Assembly: GCA_026709625.1 (NCBI GenBank)
Contig: JAPOSR010000039.1
Span: 1-64,000, forward strand
Length of the DNA stretch: 64,000 nucleotides
Source of the DNA: Chloroflexota bacterium
GTDB taxonomy: Bacteria; Chloroflexota; Anaerolineae; Aggregatilineales; Phototrophicaceae
Direction of reading: 5' to 3'
Part shown: in pieces, positions 8,807-17,083 of the stretch
Layout: each line of letters opens with the position of its first letter
Position numbering within the stretch: the first letter of the stretch is position 1
Position numbers and translations under genes: made by a program
Notes under the pieces: generated by a model
The model's input: only the letters and a program-made list of their open reading frames with translations
The model's database searches: none
What the model was told of the DNA's origin: nothing

Positions 8807-10480
8807 CTAGCACTGATCGGCATTGATGAACTGCTGGAAGATCGACAAGTAAATCGCGAAGCCTTCGCCGCGGCCTGTGTGGTTGGGGCTGGCGCAGTCG
8901 GCGGAAGCATGCCAAGTGGCGACCACATCGTTGGCATCCAGGCTTGAGCCATCGTGGAAGAGCACGCCTTCGCGCAGGTTAAAGGTCCACACCGTGCCAT
9001 CTTCAGAGACATTCCAGGTTTCCGCCAAGCCAGGGATAACAGCGACGCCACCCTTCTCGAAGTCGAGCAGAGACTCTTGTACCTGGTGACAGGCGCGGAA
9101 AGTCTCGCCATCCCAGGTGTCGTTGCAATAGATCGAGATCGGCTCGGCGTTCTGCATATAGATGATGTTGTCGTCATCTGGGTCTTCGAGGCGCGAGAAT
9201 TCTTCTGTGCCATCGAGGACGCCAGGGTGGACACCGATGATATCGGCTTGCCAAACATCAGCGGAACCGGCATGACCAAAAGGCACCCAAGGTACAGCAG
9301 CCGCCATGCCTTCAGCCACCTGTTGGAAGTAGGTCATACGCGCCTCTGGGTCGAGGACTTGGCCCGCCGCGATCAATGGCTCATAGATTTCTGGATAAGG
9401 CTCGCCCATCTGCGCCATGTTCGGTCCGTGGCAGCAGGTCAAAAAGTTTGAGGCATCGGGGAAATCAGCATGCCAGCCCAGAATATGCAGCGGTTCGTTG
9501 CCCGAAAGCGCCGAAGCGATGAATGCGCCAGATTCAACAACTTGCACATCGGCATTGACGCCAATGTCGGCGAGTTGGGCGGCGATATCGTTGGCGATGA
9601 TGCCCGGATTGGGCAGGTAACCGCGGACGACATCGCGCCATGTCAATGTCAAGCCGCGCGCTTCACCCGTGCGCGTATCCACCACCGAATCCAGCGGCAG
9701 CGAGAATCCCAAATCGGCAGCGGCTTCTTCGAGCAGCGCCACAGCCGCCGCTTGGTCGAAGCCAGGCACGCCATCCTCGCCGATGTGGCCAAAGACAGCC
9801 GGCGGCACGAAGTCGGGCGTCAATGGCGAGCCAGGCGGGAAGAAGTTATCGACGATGCGCTGCCGGTCGATGCCCATGGCGATTGCCTTGCGCACGCGGA
9901 TATCGTTGAGTGGCTCGAAGAAATTGCTCATCGCCACATAGACGCCAGTCAGCGGGGGAATGTCGATCAGATTGAAGTTGGGGTCGGCGCGAAAGACGGG
10001 GATGTCATCGGGGTTGGCGAACTTCATGCCGTCAATGGTGCCGGCGCGCAGCTCGGTCGCGCGGGCAGCCGCTTCGGAGTTCCAGCGCAAGATGACGGTA
10101 TCTTCGATAGATGGCTCGCCCCAGTAATCCTCGAAACGTTCAAAAACCATTTCATTGCCTTGGTCCCAATTGACCAGACGCAGCGGACCCGTGCCGATGG
10201 CTCTGGTCAAAATGTCGCCAGTGCCGCCAGTGGCTTCGATCCACTCGCGGGGGTGGATGGACAAGCCGAGGCTGGCCATTTCCTGATCAAAGATAGCATC
10301 GGTATTGCAGAGAGTCACTCGGACAGTGAGCTCGTCCAGCGCCTCGACCGACTTGAGGTTGCCGCCATAATCACAATCTGCGGCGGCAAAGCTCAACAAA
10401 TCGTCTTGAGCCGCAACCGGCAGCGCCAACAGCCCCAGCAGCAAAGCCAGCAAAAGCAGCCTATTCATGCGCGTATTCAT
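8807..10480 (-). CDS. Family 5 solute-binding protein with circularly permuted domain order
   Basis: Secreted substrate receptor for a peptide-type ABC importer, 557 residues. Residues 1-23 are a signal peptide (MNRLLLLALLLGLLALPVAA). The mature chain opens with text normally found about 120 residues into SBP_bac_5 proteins: SVEALDELTVRVTL, IGTGPLRLVNWDQGNEM and FERFEDYWGEP. It continues through the usual C-terminal half. The segment that normally comes first (VQESLLDFEKGGVAVIPGLA, WTFNLREGVLFHDGSSLDAN, DVVATWHA) lies at residues 438-557. The frame is uninterrupted from signal peptide to stop. The ATG at 10480 follows GGAGG with 8 bp spacing. Its own promoter lies at 10542-10570. The substrate is unknown. 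Confidence 0.88.
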   Translation of the reverse strand: MNTRMNRLLLLALLLGLLALPVAAQDDLLSFAAADCDYGGNLKSVEALDELTVRVTLCNTDAIFDQEMASLGLSIHPREWIEATGGTGDILTRAIGTGPLRLVNWDQGNEMVFERFEDYWGEPSIEDTVILRWNSEAAARATELRAGTIDGMKFANPDDIPVFRADPNFNLIDIPPLTGVYVAMSNFFEPLNDIRVRKAIAMGIDRQRIVDNFFPPGSPLTPDFVPPAVFGHIGEDGVPGFDQAAAVALLEEAAADLGFSLPLDSVVDTRTGEARGLTLTWRDVVRGYLPNPGIIANDIAAQLADIGVNADVQVVESGAFIASALSGNEPLHILGWHADFPDASNFLTCCHGPNMAQMGEPYPEIYEPLIAAGQVLDPEARMTYFQQVAEGMAAAVPWVPFGHAGSADVWQADIIGVHPGVLDGTEEFSRLEDPDDDNIIYMQNAEPISIYCNDTWDGETFRACHQVQESLLDFEKGGVAVIPGLAETWNVSEDGTVWTFNLREGVLFHDGSSLDANDVVATWHASADCASPNHTGRGEGFAIYLSIFQQFINADQC

Positions 10481-10541
10481 TGGTCTTGCCTCCATTGAGT
10501 CGCTAGATTTTCAGAGTCTCTCAGAACCTAGAGATAGAAGA

Positions 10542-10570
10542 ATTGTAGCGCGAATGGACAAGCGAGCCAA
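10542..10570 (-). promoter_or_regulatory. Predicted promoter for the solute-binding protein
   Basis: Minus-strand TTGGCT (10570-10565), 17-bp spacer, TACAAT (10547-10542). The start codon is about 61 bp downstream, with a GGAGG ribosome site. Confidence 0.55.
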
Positions 10571-10643
10571 AATGGACGGCAGCTCGCAGCGCCCCGCTCG
10601 AATTACCGGGAAATGGGCGCGGAACAGCGATTGGCTGCGCAGA

Positions 10644-11402
10644 CTAAAATTCGAACTCGTCGAAGTCGCGGCAGAGGGTTATGGGACCGTCGTAGGTCTG
10701 CGCCGCTTCGGCAACCAGCGCCTCCGGGTCCTGATTCCAGACCTGATAATGGATCAAGCGCAGCTGTTTGGCGCTGGCTTGAGTCGCCGCTTCGCCAGCC
10801 ATCCGCGCGGTGCTGTGTCCGGGCGGGGGTCCAGCCGCTTCATGGATGAAAATATCCGCGTCTTTGCCGATTTTCAGGGCGTTTGGACAGGGCTCGGTAT
10901 CGCAGCTGTAAGCCAGCACCTTGCCATTGTGCTTGTTGGTGATGCGCATGCCAATCGTGGGGATGAAATGCACGACAGGGAAGGAACGGATGAGGAAGTC
11001 GTGATTCTCAAAGAGCAGCGTGTCATCGGCCAAGCCCGTGCGCGTAAAGGACACCGGGAAGAAATTGGGCCAATACTCCCAGCCATACATATCCATTGTG
11101 CCTTCGACGCGGTCGATGCAGTGCGGAATGCCGTAGAACTGGATCGGCTGTTTGCGCCCCATCTGCCACATGTGCATGAGCATATTGGGCACGCCAGCCA
11201 CATGATCAGAATGAAAATGCGTCAAAATGATATCGCCCAGCGTCAAGTGATCAATGCCCAGCCTCTTGATTTTTTCCAGAGGATTGGAGCCGGCATCGAC
11301 CAGCACAGGACCATCTTCCTTGCCGATCAGCAAGAAATGCGTGTAGTCATGCCGGGCATCACAAACCGCGCCAGATGTGCCGAGGATGATTACGCGTGCC
11401 AT
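10644..11402 (-). CDS. MBL-fold metal-dependent hydrolase
   Basis: A 252-residue metallo-beta-lactamase-fold enzyme resembling RNase Z/AtsA-type hydrolases. The metal site THFHSDHVAGVP is near residue 61, with later ligands in YSCDTEPC (Asp) and the C-terminal LIHYQ (His). The N-terminus VIILGTSGAVCDARHDYTHF and VLVDAGSN match the family fold. No tRNA-3'-end exosite is evident, so a function as tRNase Z is not claimed. It lies 83 bp downstream of lgt on the same strand and may be read with it. The substrate is unknown. Confidence 0.82.
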   Translation of the reverse strand: MARVIILGTSGAVCDARHDYTHFLLIGKEDGPVLVDAGSNPLEKIKRLGIDHLTLGDIILTHFHSDHVAGVPNMLMHMWQMGRKQPIQFYGIPHCIDRVEGTMDMYGWEYWPNFFPVSFTRTGLADDTLLFENHDFLIRSFPVVHFIPTIGMRITNKHNGKVLAYSCDTEPCPNALKIGKDADIFIHEAAGPPPGHSTARMAGEAATQASAKQLRLIHYQVWNQDPEALVAEAAQTYDGPITLCRDFDEFEF

Positions 11403-11485
11403 GTCCGAGCCTTCATGCCACCCAACAAATTATCAGTCATATAACAATTTTATGCGCCGACTCCCGGCAATGCAAATCTGTGTCG

Positions 11486-12568
11486 TCACGAGCCGACCCC
11501 AGACAGGTTTGCCGAGCGCGAAGTCGCGTCAGCCGCCGCCAGAGCCTCGGCGCTGCGCCGGCCACGCCGCCGCCACAGCAGCGCAATCGCCACAATCAGG
11601 GCGATGGCGGTAATCGTCTGCGAGCTGTTGAGGCCGGTTTGCCCGATGGTGGCGATTTCCACGCGCATAAATTCCAGCAAAAAGCGCCCAACAGCATACT
11701 GCGCGATATAGATGAGCAAGATGTCGCCACTCGACAACTGCCCGCGATAGTGATGATAAATGCGCCACAAGATCACAAAAGCGACCAGGCTCCACAGCGA
11801 TTCGTATGCCCAAAGCGGATGAAACAGCGTATCGATTGGGTAGTCGATCAAACTTTCATAAGGCGCGACACGGGCTCCGCGCGGGATGTTGATGCCCCAG
11901 GGCAGGTTCGTAGGTCCGCCATAAAGCTCTTGATTGATGTAGTTGGCGATGCGGCCGATCGCCTGGCCCAGCGGAATGGCGACGCCAGCGATATCCATCC
12001 AGGGACCCAAACGCATGCCTTCGTCTGGAAAGCTGCTCACAGGGCGGCGATAGCGGAAGCGCGTCGACTCTTTGCCGCGCAGGCGGTCCAACGCGGAAAC
12101 CAAGAGCCATTCCAGCAGTTGATAGAGCCAGAGCAGCGGCGCAGCCAGCGTGGTCAGCGCGCCAACAATCCGGTTGTGCCAGGCGCTGAGGTAGAGCCAT
12201 GCGCCAAACATCCCGCCGATCATCGCGCCGAATATGCTGAGCCCGCCATTCCAAATGGCGACCGCGCCGTTTTGACTGTCGAAGAAATTTTGCAGCATCC
12301 AGGCGGTATCTTGGCAAAGCTCGCCCTCGACGCCGCAGCCGGCCGTCAGCGAGACCGGCGGAAAGAGCACAAACCACAAGCGCGCGCCAACGATGCCAGG
12401 GAGGATCGCCCAAGTCAGACCGCCCCAGATATGGTCGGAATCCAGCTCGCTGCGGCTGGCCAGCTGCGAAGCGACATACGCGCCCGCCAGCAGCGCCAGC
12501 ACAATAATGATGCCGTAATAGCGCACCTGCAAGTTGCCGATGACCAAATAGGCTTGCTCAAACTCCAT
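11486..12568 (-). CDS. lgt: Prolipoprotein diacylglyceryl transferase
   Basis: Membrane enzyme that moves a diacylglyceryl group from phosphatidylglycerol to the lipobox Cys of prolipoproteins. The N-terminus LQVRYYGIIIVLALLAGAYV and the signature GRIANYINQELYGGPTNLPW are diagnostic. At 360 residues it is longer than the usual 260-300. The excess includes a segment around residues 150-200 (LLVSALDRLRGKESTRFRYR) between the middle helices and the signature. The start follows directly on the stop of the upstream phosphatidyltransferase, and the two form a lipid operon: one class of enzyme makes the phospholipid that the other uses. Confidence 0.95.
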   Translation of the reverse strand: MEFEQAYLVIGNLQVRYYGIIIVLALLAGAYVASQLASRSELDSDHIWGGLTWAILPGIVGARLWFVLFPPVSLTAGCGVEGELCQDTAWMLQNFFDSQNGAVAIWNGGLSIFGAMIGGMFGAWLYLSAWHNRIVGALTTLAAPLLWLYQLLEWLLVSALDRLRGKESTRFRYRRPVSSFPDEGMRLGPWMDIAGVAIPLGQAIGRIANYINQELYGGPTNLPWGINIPRGARVAPYESLIDYPIDTLFHPLWAYESLWSLVAFVILWRIYHHYRGQLSSGDILLIYIAQYAVGRFLLEFMRVEIATIGQTGLNSSQTITAIALIVAIALLWRRRGRRSAEALAAADATSRSANLSGVGS

Positions 12569-13204
12569 TTATTCACCTCGGTCTCTCAACGTCCTGTGTA
12601 CATAGCGCAATCGCTGCAGCGTCGTAAAGTTCGTGCCCGCCGCCAGCAGCAGCAAACCAATCTCCAGTGGCGCCTCGCTGTTCAAAATGCCGGCGGCGAC
12701 TGTCATCGCCAGCAAGACGGCCACTCGCTCGAGCCGCGAAAAAAGCCCGACGGTCGCCTTAACAGCCACTTTGGCATCGTCGGCGCGAGCGCGGATATAG
12801 CTGACCAAGAAACTGCCCAAGAGCGCAGCCAAAGCCGCCGCGAGCATGTCCATCCGCCCTTGCCCAGCGAAATAATACCCGAAAGCGGCGAAAATAAAAC
12901 CGTCAGCATACCGGTCAAGCGTGGAATCCAGCACCATGCCAAAGCGACTCGCGCCCCCAGCCGCCCGCGCGACAGCGCCATCGAGCGCATCCAATGGCAG
13001 GCTGCACAAGAGCAGCAGCGCGCCCGCCAAAAATGCGCCATGCGCCAGCAGCAGCGCCGCCAGCCCCACCAGCAGCAGTCCCAAAAAGGTCACCTGGTCG
13101 GCATGAATGCCCAGCCGCGCCAGCCACCCGCCGATTCGGTCGAGCGGGCCTCGCGTAGAAGCGCGCAGGCGGTCGGTCAGGGTTGGCGGTTGCGTCTCAG
13201 GCAT
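12569..13204 (-). CDS. CDP-alcohol phosphatidyltransferase family protein
   Basis: Membrane enzyme of phospholipid synthesis, 211 residues, joining a CDP-activated lipid to an alcohol acceptor. The CDP-alcohol signature D-x2-DG-x2-AR-x8-G-x3-D-x3-D is complete in LDALDGAVARAAGGASRFGM followed by VLDSTLDRYAD. Several hydrophobic segments flank it. The acceptor could be glycerol phosphate or inositol phosphate; the signature does not decide. Start ATG at 13204 with AAGG about 8 bp upstream. Its stop abuts the lgt start. Confidence 0.88.
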   Translation of the reverse strand: MPETQPPTLTDRLRASTRGPLDRIGGWLARLGIHADQVTFLGLLLVGLAALLLAHGAFLAGALLLLCSLPLDALDGAVARAAGGASRFGMVLDSTLDRYADGFIFAAFGYYFAGQGRMDMLAAALAALLGSFLVSYIRARADDAKVAVKATVGLFSRLERVAVLLAMTVAAGILNSEAPLEIGLLLLAAGTNFTTLQRLRYVHRTLRDRGE

Positions 13205-13213
13205 AATCTGACC

Positions 13214-13242
13214 TTGTCACCGGCCGCGGCATCAGCTAGACT
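13214..13242 (+). promoter_or_regulatory. Promoter of the tRNA-Pro gene
   Basis: TTGTCA (13214-13219), 17-bp spacer, TAGACT (13237-13242), ending 11 bp before the first base of the tRNA. The -10 form TAGACT recurs elsewhere in the window. Confidence 0.65.
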
Positions 13243-13253
13243 GCCCGCCGAGT

Positions 13254-13327
13254 CGGGGCGTGGCGCAGCCCGGTAGCGCGCACCGTTCGGGTCGGTGAGG
13301 TCGTGGGTTCAAATCCCGCCGCCCCGA
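13254..13327 (+). tRNA. tRNA-Pro (anticodon CGG)
   Basis: Cloverleaf of 74 nt. The acceptor CGGGGCG pairs with CGCCCCG, the D arm is GCGC/GCGC, the anticodon stem CACCG/CGGTG carries loop TTCGGGT (anticodon CGG), and the T arm is GTGGG-TTCAAAT-CCCGC. Discriminator A; CCA is not encoded. It reads codon CCG. It sits between divergent lipid genes and a minus-strand MFS gene. Confidence 0.96.
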
Positions 13328-13368
13328 CACGCTTAATGCACAACAACATGGCATAACCCAAGTCCATT

Positions 13369-14628
13369 TCACTTGGCCGCCATCGCCAAACCGCCATCCA
13401 GCGCCGCGTTCTTGCGCGACCAAGCCCACAGAAAAGCCGCGGGCAAGATCGCCAAACTGACCAATGCGCCGCCCAGCCAGTTGGGCAAAGCCGGGTCTGC
13501 CGTGAACAACCCGCCCGAAACCGCCGTGGCAATAATCACGCCCAGGCTCATTACCGACTGATGCGCGCCGAGAATGCCGCCACGCAGCTCTGGAGCGACT
13601 GTCTGGGTAACCAGTGACTGCAAAGCCGGCAACAACAAGCCACTGCCCACAGCAAAGGCGACCATGCTGATGGAGCCCAGCCATGGCTCTGTGGCGACAG
13701 CCAGCGTAAACAAGCCGACCGCTCGCGCAGCCGCGCCCAGGATGACAATAGTCGGATCTGCAAAGCGCCGCAGCGCCGCCGGCAAAATGACAATCTGCGT
13801 AAAGAATTGCCCCAAGCCCACCACCATCAACAGCAAGCCCACGCCCAGGCTGACCGTGGCAAAATCCTCGCCAGCAAATAGCACCGCCTCGGCGAAGAGG
13901 GCAAATGTGCCGATCAATAAGCCAAAGCCGAAACGCGATACAAAGGACACGCCCATAACCGCCAGCAGCGGCACATTGCCCAACATGGCTGTCAGGCGCA
14001 GGCTGGCGCGGTTGCTGTCGCGGTTGCGGGCTTGGTCGGCATCGCTGAGCGTCTCTTCCAGCGTGAACCATGTCAACAGCACGGTGACCAGCGCTGCCGC
14101 TGCCGCAAGCAAAAAAGGCACTTGGGGTCCCAGCCCGCTGGCCAATACGCCGCCAAGCGCCGGCCCCACGATAAAACCCAAACCGAATGCAGCCATGACA
14201 TAGCCCAGCGCCTGTGTGCGTTTGTTCTCGGGCATAATATCGGTCACATAGGCTTGAGCCACCACAATGTTGCCGCCAGTGATGCCATCCAGCACGCGCG
14301 CAAAAAACAAAATGGGCACAGACTGCGCAAATCCAATCATCACAAACGCGATGACCGTGCCCACCTGGCTGATCAGCAGCACCGGCAGCCGTCCGCGCCG
14401 ATCAGACATGCGCCCGATGGTCGGGCCGGCGAGGAACTGCGCGGCGAAGAAAGCCGTCAGCAGCAGCGTGATTAGCTCTGGCGGCATGGCAAATTCGCTT
14501 TGGGCATACAGCGGCAGGATCGGATTGACCATGGACGTGCCGATCATCTGCACGAAAACGATCAACAAGATCGTCAGCATGCGGCGGTCAAAAAAGCGCG
14601 GCTCTGGCTGCAAAAGCGTCCATCCCAA
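13369..14628 (-). CDS. MFS transporter, probable drug/metabolite exporter
   Basis: A 419-residue, 12-helix major facilitator protein. The A-motif between helices 2 and 3, GRMSDRRGRLPVL, is intact, and a C-motif-like GPALGGVLASGLGP occurs in helix 5, as in proton-driven antiporters of the TetA class. The start is TTG at 14628; an ATG at 14580 would remove 16 residues and is an alternative, but no ribosome site separates the two. The substrate is unknown. Confidence 0.87.
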   Translation of the reverse strand: MGWTLLQPEPRFFDRRMLTILLIVFVQMIGTSMVNPILPLYAQSEFAMPPELITLLLTAFFAAQFLAGPTIGRMSDRRGRLPVLLISQVGTVIAFVMIGFAQSVPILFFARVLDGITGGNIVVAQAYVTDIMPENKRTQALGYVMAAFGLGFIVGPALGGVLASGLGPQVPFLLAAAAALVTVLLTWFTLEETLSDADQARNRDSNRASLRLTAMLGNVPLLAVMGVSFVSRFGFGLLIGTFALFAEAVLFAGEDFATVSLGVGLLLMVVGLGQFFTQIVILPAALRRFADPTIVILGAAARAVGLFTLAVATEPWLGSISMVAFAVGSGLLLPALQSLVTQTVAPELRGGILGAHQSVMSLGVIIATAVSGGLFTADPALPNWLGGALVSLAILPAAFLWAWSRKNAALDGGLAMAAK

Positions 14629-14698
14629 GCGAAAAATCCGTTGGCGCTTGATGATAAGCGAAAGCGCGAAGAATCGTTAGCCACAGATATTCGGGCGA

Positions 14699-14727
14699 TT
14701 GCAGAGGAGCGCCGCCACTGCTAGACT
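14699..14727 (+). promoter_or_regulatory. Predicted promoter for the histidine phosphatase gene
   Basis: TTGCAG (14699-14704), 17-bp spacer, TAGACT (14722-14727). Transcription would begin near 14734, which excludes the TTG at 14728 as start and supports the TTG at 14758. Confidence 0.6.
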
Positions 14728-14757
14728 TTGGATGACCCAGGCGGAAAGGCGCTGAAA

Positions 14758-15372
14758 TTGAAGACCACCCTCTACCTGCTGCGACATGGCGAAGTGCACA
14801 ATCCCGAAAATATCTTGTATGGCCGCCTGCCCGGCTACAGGCTGAGCGCGGCTGGCAAAGCTCAAGCGCGCGCGGCCGGCGAATGGCTGGCTGACAAGGC
14901 GGTCTGCGCCATCTATTGCAGCCCGATGCAGCGCGCCCAAGAAACTGCCGCAATCATCGCCAACTATGTGTCTGGCTCTATGCCGACGATTGACCCGCGC
15001 ATCAACGAAGTCCACACGCCCCACGCAGGCCAGCCGACAGCCGAACTGGCAAAAGGCGGCTGGGATTTGTACACGGGCAATCAGCCACCCTACGAAACGC
15101 CCCAGGTCGTTCTGGAGCGGGTGCTGGATTTTTTCGATCTTGTGCGAAAACGGCATGCCGGCAAAACGGCAGCCGCTGTCGGACATGGCGATATCCTGGT
15201 CTTCCCTTGGCTGCATGCGCAGGGTGAAGCGCCCGAAGCGCTGATGAAAGACCGCCTGCGCGAGTATGGATTGCCAGTCGCCTACCCAGCCACGGCGTCT
15301 ATTATGCGCTTCGACCTGGCGGGCGACCCGCGCGCATCATTGCCCAGCGCCAGCTATCATTGTCCGTATTAG
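14758..15372 (+). CDS. Histidine phosphatase (phosphoglycerate-mutase-like) family protein
   Basis: Cytoplasmic phosphatase or mutase of the RHG family, 204 residues. The phospho-accepting His is in LYLLRHGEVHNPEN at the extreme N-terminus. The supporting SPMQRAQETA and the second His in AAVGHGDIL are present. The TTG start is taken because it follows GGAAAGG, places RHG at the usual position and lies just after the predicted transcription start. Likely substrates (alpha-ribazole phosphate, sugar phosphates, 3-phosphoglycerate) cannot be separated by sequence here. Confidence 0.85.
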   Translation: MKTTLYLLRHGEVHNPENILYGRLPGYRLSAAGKAQARAAGEWLADKAVCAIYCSPMQRAQETAAIIANYVSGSMPTIDPRINEVHTPHAGQPTAELAKGGWDLYTGNQPPYETPQVVLERVLDFFDLVRKRHAGKTAAAVGHGDILVFPWLHAQGEAPEALMKDRLREYGLPVAYPATASIMRFDLAGDPRASLPSASYHCPY

Positions 15373-15421
15373 GCTTTGCCAGCCGCTTTGTATACATTGT
15401 ATTAGAAACAGGCTGTTTCAC

Positions 15422-15450
15422 TTGTTAGACATGCCTAATCATGCTAGAGT
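15422..15450 (+). promoter_or_regulatory. Promoter of the 52-residue basic protein gene
   Basis: TTGTTA (15422-15427), 17-bp spacer, TAGAGT (15445-15450). The GTG start follows 36 bp later with GGAGG between. Confidence 0.6.
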
Positions 15451-15486
15451 CGCCAGTATCGGCTGCTTGAGATATGGAGGCGCATC

Positions 15487-15645
15487 GTGGAAAACCTAAG
15501 CTTCACAGGCGCGAGCTGGCACAAGCAACGCATGGACGCGCTGATGGAAGAAGCGCGCATTGAACGTTTCTTGCAGCAAAAGCGGCAACGCGACGCGCAA
15601 GAATGGGCGCAGCGTCAGCATCGGCGCGGCCGCAAGTCGAACTAA
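15487..15645 (+). CDS. 52-residue highly charged basic protein, unknown
   Basis: GTG start with a strong GGAGG site 6 bp ahead, a well-formed promoter 36 bp upstream and a rho-independent terminator 23 bp after the stop: a complete one-gene transcription unit. The product begins MENLSFTGASWHKQRMDALM, continues as a charged helix (EEARIERFLQQKRQRDAQEW) and ends RRGRKSN. It is rich in Arg, Gln and Lys and has no Cys or membrane segment. The composition suggests nucleic-acid or ribosome binding, but I recognise no family. Independent signals make translation likely despite its short length. Confidence 0.65.
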   Translation: MENLSFTGASWHKQRMDALMEEARIERFLQQKRQRDAQEWAQRQHRRGRKSN

Positions 15646-15668
15646 GCCCAAAAAACCTTCTTGCCAGC

Positions 15669-15692
15669 AGCCCCGCCACCCGGGGCTTTTTT
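15669..15692 (+). terminator. Rho-independent terminator
   Basis: A perfect 7-bp stem AGCCCCG/CGGGGCT with loop CCACC is followed by TTTTTT. It ends the transcript of the 52-residue protein gene. Confidence 0.85.
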
Positions 15693-16006
15693 CTTGGTTT
15701 TGGCCTGCGCCCAGAGCAATCACCTCACTGTTTTCGCCGAGCGCAGCGCGATTCATGATTGCTATGATATCAAAAATCGCTGCGTTGTGGAGCGAATGGC
15801 TCGCCGCTGGACGACCACAGTTTCCGAGCAGGCATCTTGCAAGACGCAGGGCGCGTCGATACAGCGCAAAGCCTTGGCTGTGCTCTCGGTATCCGCCGGG
15901 GCTTCCTCAGGAATTGCCGCTTCCGCCCGCCCGCAGTATAATCCTGCGCATTGTTTGGACGGCTGACGAGCGCAAGCGACCGCGCAGGCAGGGCTTTCTG
16001 ACCACG
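15693..16006 (+). other. Intergenic stretch with a promoter near its end
   Basis: Between the terminator and the next gene there are 314 bp without a convincing gene. The only clear content is the promoter at 15914-15942. The upstream part has no repeat or RNA fold that I can recognise. Confidence 0.5.
15914..15942 (+). promoter_or_regulatory. Predicted promoter for the secreted propeller-like protein
   Basis: TTGCCG (15914-15919), 17-bp spacer, consensus TATAAT (15937-15942). The downstream start at 16007 leaves an untranslated leader of about 58 nt. Confidence 0.65.
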
Positions 16007-17077
16007 ATGCAAAGACTGTTGCTCATCCTGTCGCTGCTTTGCTGCGCATGGCTGGCGCAGGCGCAGGCTGTCCCGCCGCCACAGCGCTGGGATCTATTCT
16101 TGCTGCGCGATTCATCGGACGCGGATAGGCCGACGCTCGGTTTCGTCAACCTGCTGAGCGGCGAAGTGACTGAAGTCGCCGTGCAAGGCAGCCAATTCGG
16201 CGTCACTACGCTCGGCGTCATCTATCTGGACAGCGACGACAGGACAGTCAAACTGGCGGAGGCTGATGGCACAATCCGCAATCATCCTTTCATCGCCCTT
16301 GCGCCCGGCGACCACAGCATCGACTGGATTATAGCGGCGGACGGCGCGCGCATCGCTTGGACGGTCGCGCGGCAGTTGGCTGATGAATCGCTGGCAACGA
16401 CCACCTGGCTGGCGAACAGTGATGGCAACCAACTGCGCGAACTGCTGGCGGACCGTCCGCGAGCTGGCATCCGGCTGCGCCCCGTGGCATTCCGACCACA
16501 GAGCGAGCAGCTCATTATGGAAGCGCATGCATCGGAAGGCATCGAGGCCAGTCCCTACCGGCTGCGCGCGGGCCTGTTTGCGCTGGATTTCGCCGCGGAC
16601 GAGGTCAGCTCGCGCGCGTTGCCCGGCGAGCAGGATTGTTATTGCGCTTTCGGCATCGGCGCGGATGCCATGCTGCGGCTGAGGCAGGCCAGCGCGGGCG
16701 GCTTTGCGGTAGAAGTTTTTGCGCTGGAATCGAGCCAGGCTCGCCTTATCGAAGCGCTGCCTCTCGCCGATTATCCATATGCTGGCAACCTGATTGTCAG
16801 CGCGGACGGCAGTCTCGCTGTGTATGCTCTGTCGCAAACTGCGGGCGACACCGGCGCTCGCACTGTGCTGGCGCGCATCGACCTGATTGCGGCGCGGCAA
16901 GAGATCATCAGCCGCCCCATCCCGGCTCTGATTCGCCCGCTCGCCTTCAGCGAAGACAACAGCGCGCTGCTGTTCACGACAGCCAGTGAAGGCGGCACCT
17001 GGAAGCTGCGGCTGGCGGACGGGACGATCAACAAAGTGGCGGATGGAGTCTATCTCGGGCGGATGACCGACCGTTGA
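16007..17077 (+). CDS. Secreted beta-propeller-like protein, unknown function
   Basis: A 356-residue exported protein. Residues 1-20 are a signal peptide (MQRLLLILSLLCCAWLAQAQ) with two Cys but no clean lipobox. The rest is a series of beta-rich repeats with WD40/TolB-like phrasing, for example IIAADGARIAWTVARQ, LIVSADGSLAVYALSQ and AFSEDNSALLFTTA, each of the form strand-D-G/N-turn-strand. No catalytic motif is seen. The ATG at 16007 is chosen because it opens the signal peptide. Its ribosome site is weak. It converges on the glycosyltransferase gene with a 6-bp gap. Confidence 0.7.
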   Translation: MQRLLLILSLLCCAWLAQAQAVPPPQRWDLFLLRDSSDADRPTLGFVNLLSGEVTEVAVQGSQFGVTTLGVIYLDSDDRTVKLAEADGTIRNHPFIALAPGDHSIDWIIAADGARIAWTVARQLADESLATTTWLANSDGNQLRELLADRPRAGIRLRPVAFRPQSEQLIMEAHASEGIEASPYRLRAGLFALDFAADEVSSRALPGEQDCYCAFGIGADAMLRLRQASAGGFAVEVFALESSQARLIEALPLADYPYAGNLIVSADGSLAVYALSQTAGDTGARTVLARIDLIAARQEIISRPIPALIRPLAFSEDNSALLFTTASEGGTWKLRLADGTINKVADGVYLGRMTDR

Positions 17078-17083
17078 CGAGCC

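Noticed and set aside
11396..13276. Open frame of 626 codons on the plus strand opposite lgt and the phosphatidyltransferase
   Set aside because: Low-complexity, Arg/Gln-rich translation with no motif; both opposite genes are certain.
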